Position numbers and translations under genes: made by a program
The notes under the pieces: generated by a model
The model's input: only the letters and a program-made list of their open reading frames with translations
What the model was told of the DNA's origin: nothing
Database searches by the model: none
Assembly: GCA_026929865.2 (NCBI GenBank)
Contig: CM049402.1
Span: 14,799,501 to 14,863,500, forward strand
Length of the DNA stretch: 64,000 nucleotides
Source: Hyperoplus lanceolatus
Taxonomy: Eukaryota; Chordata; Actinopteri; Uranoscopiformes; Ammodytidae
Direction of reading: 5' to 3'
In this document: positions 12,864 through 25,000 of the stretch, in pieces
Layout: each line of letters begins with the position of its first letter
Numbering within the stretch: the first letter of the stretch is position 1

Positions 12864-13806
12864 TGTTAGATTACAAAATGTAAAGCTTTTAAAAATACAT
12901 ACAATTTACAAACAGAAATTCCATATGCCCTGAAATGTAAAGAAGTGTAAATGGCAGTGAGTTCATCTCATATTTCGATTAAAAATTCCAATCAAACTAT
13001 TTCTGATTGAGGACATCCTAGCTTCGCTTACAAGATCATTTTTTTGCCTTCATACGTTAAAGAATTCAGTAAAATGACATTATGTCGATGAAATCCTCCC
13101 TAGCGAACATGATCAAAAAAATGACGATGGGCCAAAGTAAATTAAATAGAAAAAATTGCAAGTACTTAATATTATCGTAATTGAAAAGTGCTTTCCCACT
13201 TTTTGACTACAATGTACAAGTGCATCTACATTATAATTTAAATATATTTTAATAAAGTATTACACTCTACTTTAAAACAGGCTACAGTAACAGCTAAGGG
13301 GCAAGATATTCTTTTAATTTTGTTTCGAGTGTTTGTTTTTTTAAGCAAGGAACAATACTTCATCTTGAGTTGGAAGAAATCCTTCGACCCCTGAGAACGG
13401 CTTCAATGTTCAAAACTCGCACTGGAAAATCCAAAAACGTATTGAAGACTTTACTCTATTAATACTTTAAGGTCTCAGAGTATAATTAGTTTAAGGTTAC
13501 ACTCTCAAGTCTCAAGTCATTGTATGATATGGTGGTTAATTCACCTTCTGCATTGAAAGAGCCTGAATACATGGGAAGTAACGTGATCCATAGTTGTTAG
13601 TCCATCAAAAAGTTGATCTATACTCATACCTAACTACAAAACAATACACAAGACTTAGGGCAGTATCAACGTCTTAGGAAGAATCAGCCGATTTGCCAAA
13701 CATAATCACTCCATCCATTATCACTTAAGACTTCAAAACATAAATCCCTGTGTGTTTATGTAGGTCTTTTAAAGCATTTGCTGTGATTGTTAAATGAGGT
13801 ATAATG

Positions 13807-16453
13807 TTAATATATGCCTCCTGCTAGGTCTAGCAGTGAGCCGGCAGCCTCCTGGGCCTCAGCGTCCAGCTGAAGGATCTCCACCGTCTCCAGGTCCAAC
13901 TCAGTGTCTCCAGGCAGCACCAGGTACTGGAACTGCTGAGACTGGTAATAGTGTAACTCGATGTAGCCGCTGTCTGACAGGGGGTCCTTCTCCATCTCCA
14001 TCTCCATCTCCTCACACACCTCCTCCTGCTGGTATTCCACGGACTCCATGGTGACGAGCTCCTCATGATCCGGGCTCAAAGGGCATGGTGGGTTTTCAGA
14101 GAACGATGGGTTATCGTTGGTGAAGGTTTGGGGTGAGTGTGCGGAGAGGAGGAAGGTGTGAGAGAGAGAATCTGCATAGGAAATAAATATATATATTTTT
14201 TAAAACAATAAGAGGAAATGATGGATCAAAAGTAAGACACAAACAATAATAACTTGTTTTCATGCTAATTAAAGGGCCCGTAAAGCGCATAAACTCAGAC
14301 ATAAAATGAGGGGACATAAAGGGGACTGAGCTAGCCTATTGCTGTGTTGCCAAGGTAATAGAAGGTTGTTGCCATGAAAACTGAACACAAACACAGGAAC
14401 AATGTTGCATGCTGAGAAAGCTGCAGAGTGGGAGAAAAGCGGCATTTAATAAACGTGTCACCGAGAGCCGCTACTCCATTGATAAATATATTGTCGACTA
14501 AAATAGATTCATAAAGGGTCAAATATGTAAGTTCCTGGGACAATTAAGTGAAATAATCTGAGTTTCCTCTTCATTACTGACCTGATATTTCCAAAGAGTC
14601 GCACACTGCAGGAATCACAAATTCAGCTCCTTCCAACCTGCACACATGAAAACATAGTTGGACATCTACATTCATTTAAAGATTTACTTTTTAAACCTCA
14701 GTACAGGAACAATTATATAATTAACTTGTTTTGTAAAATAGAATACAGTATTTACTGGGAAAACAAACCAATCTCTCTTTTTATCTTTTAGTAAAAAAAA
14801 AAAAAGATATTCGCATTACCGCATTTCAATTTGCAAGAGCTGAAGGAAAAGTCTTCAAATGTAATGTTTTGTCAAACCAATATTTCAAGCAGCAAATCCT
14901 TACATGTGGCAAGATGGAGTCAACAAATGCTTGGTATTTTTTCACGTGACTTAATTGATTTTACTGTCAAATCATTTTAATTTTATTGATTAATCCAACT
15001 AATTGTATCACCACCATTACTTTAAATGTATCTTCTCCACCTTTGGTTAGAAAAGTCAGCGGCATTATTATTTCTTATCTAATACTGCATAATGTTTAAT
15101 TAAAGACCTACCTCACCGGTGGGAATATGAAGGTGTATTGAACTCTGAGATCCTATATAGTATAAATGTGCAAACATTTTTTAAATCGGTTCATCCTAGC
15201 CTGAGAAAAGGCAGAGTGTTTTATTGTCTCACTGTCTAACCCTACATTTTACTAGTAAAATCACACTAGTAAAAATGTAGGGTTAGGATTAATAGGACAG
15301 CTGGGCCAAGGGAAGACTGAGGGAAGAAAAACCACATTCATTATATTATAATAGCAATTTTATAATGATAGAACGCCAGTTCCGTATGGATGAAGTATTC
15401 CTTTAAACTCATTGACATTTTTGGCAGCTGCTAAAAACCATTACATTTCTTGAACTTAATATAAAACAGAACTAACAAGCCTGTTGTACACACTCAAACT
15501 GTTATATTATACTCACAGTGCAGGCTTGTTGATTAGATTGCTGTTGGTGCTGTGATAGCTGTGGGTCTTCCTCAGGACCTCGAGGAGCGCAAACCGATAT
15601 TCTGGACACACCCACCACAGCGATCCCTTCCCCACTGACTGGAACAAATATACAAAACCACTTGAAATGTTTAACTGGAGAGATATTAGCCATAAACAAC
15701 ACTGAGACATTAGATCATATGACAAATGTAGAGTACATAATAATTAGCACATCTGGATTCAGTGCGTTTGTTTTCAGTGGGATGGATGCTTTCAGATATG
15801 GATGCTTTTGCTCTTAACGTGGTAAACGTGTATCAGTTCCTCACCTGGTGCTTGTCCCTCTGAATGCGCCGGAAGCTCTTGCTCAGGGACAGGTTGTGTC
15901 TCACTGAGTTCCTCCAGCCTCCTGATGCTGTCCTGTAGTAGGGGAAATTCTTCACAATCCATTCGTAGATGTCCTTCACTGGAAGCCTCTTGTCAGGCGA
16001 ATCTTCTATGGCCATGAAAATCAGACTACTGAAGGAATACGGGGGCTTAGACAAGGCATGAGGAAGAGGCTGGGTTGGTGCGGAGAACTCTAGCTGAGGC
16101 AGTGGTGTCATTTTGGGAAGGGGCTGCAGCGGTAGCAGGTTGCCCCGCTGGTGCAGCCAGTTGAGGCAGGTCAGGTCATCTTGATCGCACAAGTTACCAA
16201 GGCTGAGGCGTTCTAGTTTTTGTCCTTCAAGGCAGTGAGACTCTGGGCATTGTGAGAGCGGGCAGGGAGAGGGAACAGACTCTGCTATGGATGGTGAAAG
16301 TGAGGTCGGGGACGGCGGGAACGAAATGGGCGAAAGTGGGAGGGAAAGGCGGCCATTTGAGCCGGTCTGCAGCGGCGAGGAGGAGAAAGGCAGAGACCCT
16401 CCTAAAGTGGTGGGACATGATGAGGTGGGCAGTATGTGAGCGCTGGTCTCCAT
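13807..16453 (-). CDS. Divergent forkhead transcription factor of the FOXN2/FOXN3 group (4 coding exons)
   Basis: Coding exons 16453-15845, 15638-15517, 14637-14582 and 14171-13807 join in phase to 383 aa. The N-terminal 130 residues are Ser/Pro-rich. DDLTCLNWLHQR (92-103) matches the short conserved block before the forkhead in FOXN2/3. The winged-helix domain runs from KPPYSF (136) through NSVRHNLSLSKSF (recognition helix, 182-194) to GKGSLWW (206-212) and about 230. The C terminus has a Glu/Met-rich run, DPLSDSGY (325-332) and EAAGSLLDLAG (about 370-380), both matching the conserved FOXN2/3 tail as I recall it. This proves the group even though the rest is diverged. It is expected to be a nuclear DNA-binding regulator. 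The ATG at 16453 follows an in-exon leader whose acceptor is near 16500. It is shorter than FOXN2 or FOXN3, and I cannot say which paralogue it is. Confidence 0.88.
15237..15286. repeat. Inverted repeat in a forkhead-gene intron
   Basis: TAACCCTACATTTTACTAGT is followed after about 8 nt by ACTAGTAAAAATGTAGGGTTA, forming a hairpin with arms of about 20 bp and one small mismatch. No element ends are recognised. Confidence 0.75.
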
Positions 16454-17441
16454 CTCTCTCCCAGGAGGAAACTTCCAGGGTCATACAGCTGCACCACTGC
16501 TGGAGGATATGACAGAAATCATTCAAAGATTCATGTCAATCAGGATGAAAGTGGGCAGTCAATTTTTATTTATGCAGCCTAAAATCACAAATTTGCCTCA
16601 AAATGGCTTTTCATTCCCAACAAATATTATCAAAAACGGAATCAGCTTTATAGGCCAAGTATGTGTACAGACGGAATTTGACTCCAGCTTGTTATTGCTC
16701 TGAGCATAAATATGCATTATGTACATACAAGTGGGGGAAAAATATATAAACATAGGTGTATTTTACTTCACATTTTCGTTTTTTCCCCCATTTTTTAATC
16801 GATGGATTTTTTAAATGTATGATGAGGCTGTTGCAACAATGCAATTTATCAATGTATCAATCTATCAATCTATCTAGTACAAAGTGATGTGTGGCATCAC
16901 TTACAGAAATTATAAAAACATTGCTGGAATAGTAGGCCTAAACTACACTTTAACAATACCTTCAAAGCATGTATTCGAACAGGATAACTTGTCCAAGGTT
17001 TGAGACTAAACAAGCGGATGGCAAAAAAAAAAGAAAAAGAAAAAAAAAAAAAAACCCTAGCTTGATTCAGTTATGTTAGCTATCCGTTCCCCTCTGCTGA
17101 GCATCAACTAAAAGTTGAAAGTCCGCAATGGGTGCACTCTGGCATCAACCTCTCCGTGAGAACAGGTGCACGTCTCACACTGAAGATAATTTCGATAAAA
17201 AAAACCTTCAACACACTTTAAGTAGACTTATTTTGTGGAAAATATATATCTTCTTTTAGTGCTATGAAAGTTTGTAGGCAAAGTGATGCCACATGGCTCT
17301 ACACTGCAGTTCAGTGGGCAAATGGCGGAACAATATAAAGTTTCATTTAGTCAAAGAAAGCCGCCTTTTTCTTTCACAGGTAACCCCCTCGGTGACACCA
17401 GCTGGTGTGCTTCAAACGCATAATATTAACCAGTTACTTAC

Positions 17442-17660
17442 CAAATGACCAAAACGATAGTCCTAGCAGAATTCAATGTCCTTTAAATGTCCAACCACGT
17501 CGTTCTAAACTAAAAGGTGAATTTCTGGTAGTAAAAACGAGGGTCGGAGTCGGACACCTCTCCCACCGTGTTCTGTTGCCCTCCAATGTTTCTATGGAAA
17601 CGAAAAGGACGCTTTGCAGTGCGCGCTCAAAGGCGCGTTCCCGCAACACGTCTCCATGAA
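17442..17660 (-). promoter_or_regulatory. Presumed first untranslated exon and promoter of the FOXN2/3-like gene
   Basis: A consensus minus-strand donor (TTTG|GTAAGT) ends an exon at 17442. The coding exon begins after a CTCCAG acceptor near 16500. 17570-17660 is locally CpG-rich (GCGCGCTC, GGCGCGTTC). Inferred from splice signals and composition only. Confidence 0.45.
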
Positions 17661-17722
17661 GGAGTAGTGAGTAATAACCATAGGTCTTGAGACCGTCTAG
17701 AATCGAGAGAGACTGTAGTGTT

Positions 17723-17836
17723 TCCAAACTGGGTGTAGAAGTCTTATCAGTCTTACACACCCAGTTTGGATCCAGTCTAGAATACGAGGTATTTTATACT
17801 GAGGGTATTGTTATACCCTCAGTATAAAATACCTCG
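17723..17836. repeat. Two adjacent perfect hairpins upstream of the forkhead gene
   Basis: The first hairpin has 14-bp arms (17723-17736 and 17757-17770, TCCAAACTGGGTGT and its complement). The second has perfect 24-bp arms (17785-17808 and 17813-17836) around a 4-nt loop. TCTAGAAT also recurs beside both. The rest of 17840-18580 is AT-rich with no gene seen. Confidence 0.9.
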
Positions 17837-18580
17837 TCAATTATTAGGTGAACCTGTAGTTGTCTATTAGTAGTAAAATGGTGGATTGTACCAAATGTCC
17901 AGTGGTGAAGGTATTATTAAAAATACTTTTATAACCGAAATGGGGCAAATTTTGACTTTGTCGGGGTTAATATTGAACTTATAATGACTAAAAATTTCAA
18001 TTAGCCTAACATGTACAATTGTTTCCCTAATACAAATGAAGCGAAGTTGAAGTATAAAGTAGCATTAAATGGAAATACTCAAGTAAAGCACAAGTACCTC
18101 AACATTATACTATAGTATATAACTTTAGTTAATAACACCTTATTTTATTATTATTAACCTTCATTTATAACTGCACAACTGATACTTGCTGCCAATAGTT
18201 AAAATGTAGATAGGTAAAATGAGTCAAACTGATATAATCTCCCACTGAAATGGAGTAAACAAAAATTCTAACAAAACAGTGATTATCATGTTTGCCAATA
18301 CCTCAAAATCACAGTAATTCTAAGTTAATTAATTTTTGTTATACTTTCCACCTCTGAGAATAACTATTATTTTGCAAAATATATAAAATTTGTCTTAGTC
18401 ATAAACAATCACTAAGCTCTGACTATCATTAAAAATAAAACCATAATAACAAATTAATTAGATCTAATTAGGAATTAGAAAAAATCCAGAAACATTTTCC
18501 ATGCAGAATAGGTTCATTTCATAAAAGAAGAGTCTCAGAAACTGTTGTAATTGGATGCACAAAGCTAAATATATCTAATA

Positions 18581-18586
18581 TTTATT
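18581..18586 (-). terminator. Candidate yif1a polyadenylation signal
   Basis: AATAAA on the minus strand about 500 bp beyond the yif1a stop. The interval 18587-19083 is then its 3' UTR. Confidence 0.35.
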
Positions 18587-19083
18587 CTAAAAAAAAAAAA
18601 AACATTGTCATGCTTTGTTAACTGTTAAATAAGACCCAGCAGAGAAAGAAAAATGGAGATAATGCAGCATCTTTACCATACCAGAAAATTACTGAAATCA
18701 TGTGTCTCTGGCTGTTTGGCTGTGGGCTGTAAATACTGAGATCTTGTCCAAGGACGTTGTTTTATAAAAAGAAAACCTAAACTGAATCTGAGTTATGAAC
18801 AAACAAACCTTACAATAAAAGCCCTTGTTTTCAAAGTTAGGTCAACAAAAATAAGCATTGGTCAGGGTAACTGTACACTCATGGTGGAAAAGTCTCCCAG
18901 TGAGACATTTTGTGGTAAAATAAATGTAAGCATTGGATTATGAACAGTTTGCACGCTGCAGTTCGACACCATCTCTATGTTTCAAGTTTACTGACAAAGA
19001 GTATATGAAGGCAGGTGTAAAAACACTCAACAACCACTTTTTCTTGAGTCCACTTGGACTTGAGGTTATGAAATGCCTCACGG

Positions 19084-22000
19084 TCACCTAATCAAGTGAG
19101 AGGTTAACCAGTAAATAATGATTGGCTGAAAGACTGCAGTGGCCAAAGTGATATAAAGGCGAAATTGAGGTCTGGCACTTGATCCCGTTGCCATGGAGTC
19201 CTGGGAGAGAGAGGGCAGGATCTTCATTTTCAAAGATCGAACCTGCAAAGACAGCAACATTTTGAATGAGAGTTAAAAAGCTGACTTGATTCAAAGGTAA
19301 AGTTCAACATTTTGGGAAATAAGCTTGTTCGCTTTTTTTTAGACGATGCAAAATATGAAGCTAAAGCCAGCAGCAAGTTAGCTTAGCTTTGCATGTTATG
19401 TGCCAGACTATTGGGCTAAGGCTTCATGCTAGCTGTTTTCTCCAATTTCCTGTCTGGCGGCAGCTTCATATTTTCCAAAAATACATGGGAGATGTATTGA
19501 TCAATTTCTTTTACTCTTGTCAGTTGAGTGAATCAGCACATTTTGCATATATAAAATATAAAACCCATGTAATACATTTTTTTTCAGTAGAGCAAAAAAT
19601 AACGACATATGAATTAAATATATTATTAATGTGATACAAAAAGGCAAGCAGTTAAATCCCTTCATTGGTCACCTGATTCTTTTTTTTCAATTTATTTTAG
19701 AAAAAGATTGTAGCATTTATAAAGTAATCGGTCATGAAGGTATTTTAGTAGGTAGGAGAGAACGGGGTAAGTAGGCACACTTTTTACTATAGTGAGAATT
19801 GCTCATCACCAAAACCTCTTTCAATAGTCATTCCTACGTTACATTGAAGCTTAAGGTGTTGGCTTGAAATGTGTATCCCTCACTTTTTCTATCTTATTGT
19901 AATAAAGAAGAAATTAATCATCAAAGACACCCTTACACATTGTGACAACCAAGCCCATCAAGAGGTCGGTTGTCACACACTATGGGGTTGTTTGTCACAA
20001 TGTTATCTTAATGGGAATAATCATAAAAAGAAGGAAAGAAAGTAGAACTAAATTTGAACATTTAATTGCATTGTCAAGTTGACAAATAGGCCTACATAAC
20101 TTACTGTAGCCTTGGCAACTGGTCTAGTTTGGGATGCACTGGGTTGTTTTGATTTTGTTGCCCTTTTTTCTTTTGCATGCTAGCTGCCTTTTCCTGCTCT
20201 ATTCTTTCCTTCTCTGGGGTGTCAGTGAGGATACAGCTTGACGATTGCTTTCATTATTGGGTTCCTTTTCTGGCTGTAGCCTTTGGATAACATGTGACAA
20301 CCAACCCCCCCAAAAATGTGACGACCAACCCCAACTTGAATTTCTTGCTAGCATCAAGGCCAACAACCATCTGACAACTAATTAGCTTGCTAACCACAAT
20401 ATAAACTATAGTTTACCCTTCACACTTTTTATGGGTAACAACTGTTTTGTTATGAACCCATTGTGTAAAAGCCTAGAAGAAAAATACTGAGGAGCTAAAT
20501 ATTTTCAATTTGACATGAAAAACACAAACAGTCCTCTCACCTCAAATTTAGCAGTCTAACTCCAAGGAAGACTATGTAGGTGACCTCTGATCCCAATTCT
20601 GGATATTTACATACCAAAATTTCACAGACAGCGCCTTCTGGTTCCGAAATATAACGATTGTGACAACCAACCCGTGTGACAAATTACCCCGTTCTCCCCT
20701 AAATGTACTATTGTGTAATAATGCAACATTTTAATGCTGCATAATAAATGACTGTTTATCACATTTTGTGGTTTCACTGTAAACTGTAAAGCCTAAACCT
20801 GACGTTTGTTACACCTTGACATTTTTTACATAAAAAAACTGTAAATCGATTTAAGTTGTGTTTTAGATGTCCTCTTTTTTTCTTCTTCTGTCAGTGCCGT
20901 AATTGAAACGGAAGAAAACTGCATCTAAATATGTAAATATCTGACTTACTAAAAATATTCTACACATAAGAAATTTTTAGTTAAGCATTTAAAATGATGC
21001 TTGTGTTAAATTATTTAAAAAGTATGTAACAGTTTTGCCAGATATTGAATATTTTGATGCAGAAAACTTCAGAGCTGCATTATAATCCTTATTGTTACAA
21101 ATACGCAATTTTATTCATTCCGAGACTATAGTTCAAAATGTCGAGTTTATAGTAGTGGAATAATCTAATTTTCTGGTTCGCATTGGGCAGAAATTAGCGG
21201 CAGTGGGGAAGTGGGTAGGAAGTTCGCCTCTGGTGTGCAGGGTCGGAGGTTCGATCCCCCGTCTCCCCGCCACATGTCGAAGTGTCCCTGGGCAAGACAC
21301 TGAACCCCGAATTGCTCCCGATAGTTAGCTTAGTTAGCTTAGCACCCAAATGCTAAGCCTACCCTGCGTGGTAGCTGCTGCTATTGGCTTTGAGTCTGTG
21401 ATAAACGGAGATATAGCGCTATACAAGTCCATTTACCATTTACCAAAGTTAAATAGCTTTCTGTTCAAGAAAAAAAGTTTCATCATTTCAGGTACTTCAG
21501 ATTTATAAATGTAATGGATGATGTCACTAAGGATTCAGAATACTTACAATGAAGAACATAAGGGCACATGAGGACCAGGCAAGGGCCACATAATAACCAT
21601 CACTGCCAAACAGTAAGCCACACAACATCGTGAAGATCATCCTTAAAGACAGGTAGAAAAAATGTATTATTTAAAGAAGTGCCATTTTAAAAAGTTTAAT
21701 CAGAAGGTTTATCTACCTTTGATTTAAAAGGAAACATAAGAGAGACTGAACTTTTCAGTGATTTTGATCATACATTTTTGTATTTGGTGCTGACCAACCC
21801 ACAAATGCTGAAATAATGCAACCTAGTCAGTTATTTTTTTAACTGTCTAGGTCAGAAAATATGCGATTGAGCAGCAGTTCGGATTTGTCTCTTTTAAACA
21901 TTGCCGCACAAAGTTGTACTCCTGTTAAACGAGTACAACAGGAGAGTGAAATAGGGGTGGGGTGAGCATTTCCTCATCATCATTTTATTCTGAGGAAAAG

Positions 22001-25000
22001 TCAGAATGTTGAAAGAGACTGTGTGAACTTTAAGCCTTGTTTTAAGCCATGTTACATAACCAGAGTTGATTGGATGTTTGTAAATGTTTTTTTCATGTAA
22101 GACACCACCAGCTGATGCACAAGACAGAAACACGTCCGTCTATATTTGGAGCAATCTTGAGTGCGTGTAGAACTGACCAATAAGAGGGCTTTATGGAAGG
22201 GTTGCTTTAAAGAGACACGTCCTACAAATTGAAACCTAAATTTTTTCATAATATGTCACCTTTTACTGTTAATCAGTCTAGTTTTTAATACACAAAAAGT
22301 CAAATATTTGTCAGTAAAAAAAGGTCAAATGCATCTTAATAACGATATTTACCCGACATATTTGTATCCACTGTAGGCAATAAGATCAAAGGTTGAGAGG
22401 TCGCTGTGCACTGTCAGCAGATACAAACTCAACAACATCACCAAGACCTCGATGATTATCCACACAAGGGCAGTGCTGGCACACAGTCCAAGAACCTCTG
22501 GACTGAACCTTCACACAAAGACATCACACACCCTTATTTAACTTATTTGATATGAACACATTTACTGTGTGTCATAAAATGAATTACATGAGGAAGAATT
22601 ACTAACCTTTTTTGAATGCCGAGGGCCATTCCAGCAAGCAAAATGTAGGTAATGAAAGCCATCGCTAAAAGACAAAAGAATACTTAATTCATTGTACTGG
22701 CAATCTCATTGGTGCTTTTGTAATCATGAAAAACTTACTCGGTATGTAAAGATCAGGTGCATTCACATCCTGTCTTGGAGGCAGTGGAGTGTCACGATGG
22801 TAACGGACTTCCCAATCCTACCAAAAACCCACAGACACAGTATGAATCATTTTGCAATCCGACAGTCTTAGGGTGTATTCACACATGCCGTGTTTAGTTC
22901 GGTTGAAACGAACTCAGATGCAATTCTGCCTTCGGTGCGCATCTTTCAGGCAGGTGTGAAAACAGCAATCGCACTCGGGGGCGGACCAAACAAACGCTCC
23001 GAGACCCAGCTGAAGAGGTAGTCTCGGTGCGTTTCAAAACGCACTCTGCTGCAGTTCGTTTGTGGTGTGAATTTGTCCGGACTCGATCCGACCCAAATGC
23101 AGGTAGCACTGTGCCTTTCCTTTCTTTTCTTTTTTATTAAATAGCCGTCAGCTTCACATTATGGAAACGTGCTGTTGTCGCCATTGTTAGGGCGATAAGT
23201 TGTGGTTTGACCGGGAGCCCAGAACAATATAGTACATTTGATCGAGAGGACGCGTAAAAATGCTGAATGTGTTCAGCGATCAGATGAAGGAGAGGGGAGC
23301 GTCTCCCGCACAGTGCCAACAGGTTCACACTGCGCTTTGCATGAAGTGTGTGTTTTTATTTTGCTTCCCATGTAGGCCTACGGGACCGTCAATAGGCTAC
23401 TATCCCCATGTCAGTTTGGAGCTGAACTGCGCCGACCCAGCTGATACACAGCTTAATCAGCTGAGTGTCATCTTGAGCCTATTCTTCTCGCGTGACGCGC
23501 GTCCAGCACCAAAAAATACAGTAAAAATTATGTTTCATATCGTAGGCTAAAAGCCACATAACGTGGCATTGACATAGGGCTAGGCCTACATATTATCACC
23601 ATATGAAACAACAATAATTTGATGTTTTTCCTCTTTATTTATAGGCTAGATGTAGGCCCTTTTATTATTTTTAACCCCATATTATATCAATGATATATAT
23701 TTCGCAGTTTTAACTTCGTGCTTCCTGTTTCTCTCCACCCCTGAATGTCTGTCCAATGAATGAATGACCTCAGATCACGTGTGGTTTTGCTTCGTAATGC
23801 TGGTTCACTTGCAAAAGGGGCAATATGAAAGTGGACCACACCAAACAAAAAAAATCAAACCTCTATTTGGTCTGGACCAAAGCAAGTGAACTAGCAGACT
23901 TTCCAAGTGTGAATACACCCTTATATGCAAATACTGCTTACTAAGGCTGATTTAGCTTACATCAAACACAAAACCATGAAGACAAGCAGTGTTTTGAAAG
24001 TTAATTTAAACTTGATAAAATAAGGATGAGCTTTAACAGTAAACAAATTCTGTTAAAAGACCAAACTAATGATTCTTCCATTTTTTTTCCTTTACAGCAG
24101 CATGAAAGTGAATGTGTACTTCACTCAAAATAAACGCCCATTGTTCATTGAAATGAAAGATTATAAAAAAAAATGACAGATTAACAGGAGGTCTATGGCA
24201 TTACCAATGCATTGTTGGTTTGAGTCTTTAAATGGGATTTGATGACAGTAATAAGAATACAGAATATCATCAAGCATACTTGTAATTAACCCCGGCTACG
24301 AGGTACTCAATGCAGACAACATTGCAATCAAACAGTAATGGCTGTAAAAACTATGTAGCAGTACATAGCATTTAGGGTCAAACAGTCAATACTGTATGAC
24401 CCTGGTCTTTCACTCACTCTGTATAGTTTGTACATAATCAGGGCACAGAGTGTTTGAGCGCTGACTTCATGTACACTCTGAATAAGTTTTACTGTGTGCG
24501 TGGGAATAAACTGAGCTCAATGTGCTTTTACAGCCGCACTGGCGATCACAGCATCATTATGTTCCTAAATAAAGCTGGAGGAGTGATTAAGTCGCTGCTT
24601 ATCTAGTTTGCACGCTTTCAATGTGATAAGTGGTTGAAAATACGAAACAAGGAATGTTTTGTGTTGCCTCCATTTTGATACAGAGCAAAGTATTGTGGAG
24701 TGAATGGCTTAGATTACCTGATGTGTATAAGGGAACATGAGGATCATAAGTTTCTTCAATACATATTTGGTGTCGACGGCAAAGAAGTATTTCAGCTTGT
24801 TCACAGACATGAATCTGCTGATCTGAAAGGCATGAAAGTGGAAACATTCACTTAACAGGGTAGAAGTGACAGCCTGCCAAAGTAAATAAATACAGTTGCG
24901 TCATAGTCATTTTTGAAGAAGGTGGGGCCTGCCCTCAGGATAGTGCTTCACTTTAGCTTGACATCCAGTCTACGTACTTTAAAACCACCTGCGTGAGAGG

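Noticed and set aside
21195-21447. Possible tRNA gene (B box and partial A box)
   Set aside because: The tRNA-like head continues into a SINE body and tail and recurs elsewhere in the window. It does not fold as a tRNA by eye.
22894-23550. Short frames on both strands within 22871-23920
   Set aside because: They fall inside a TIR element and match no transposase.
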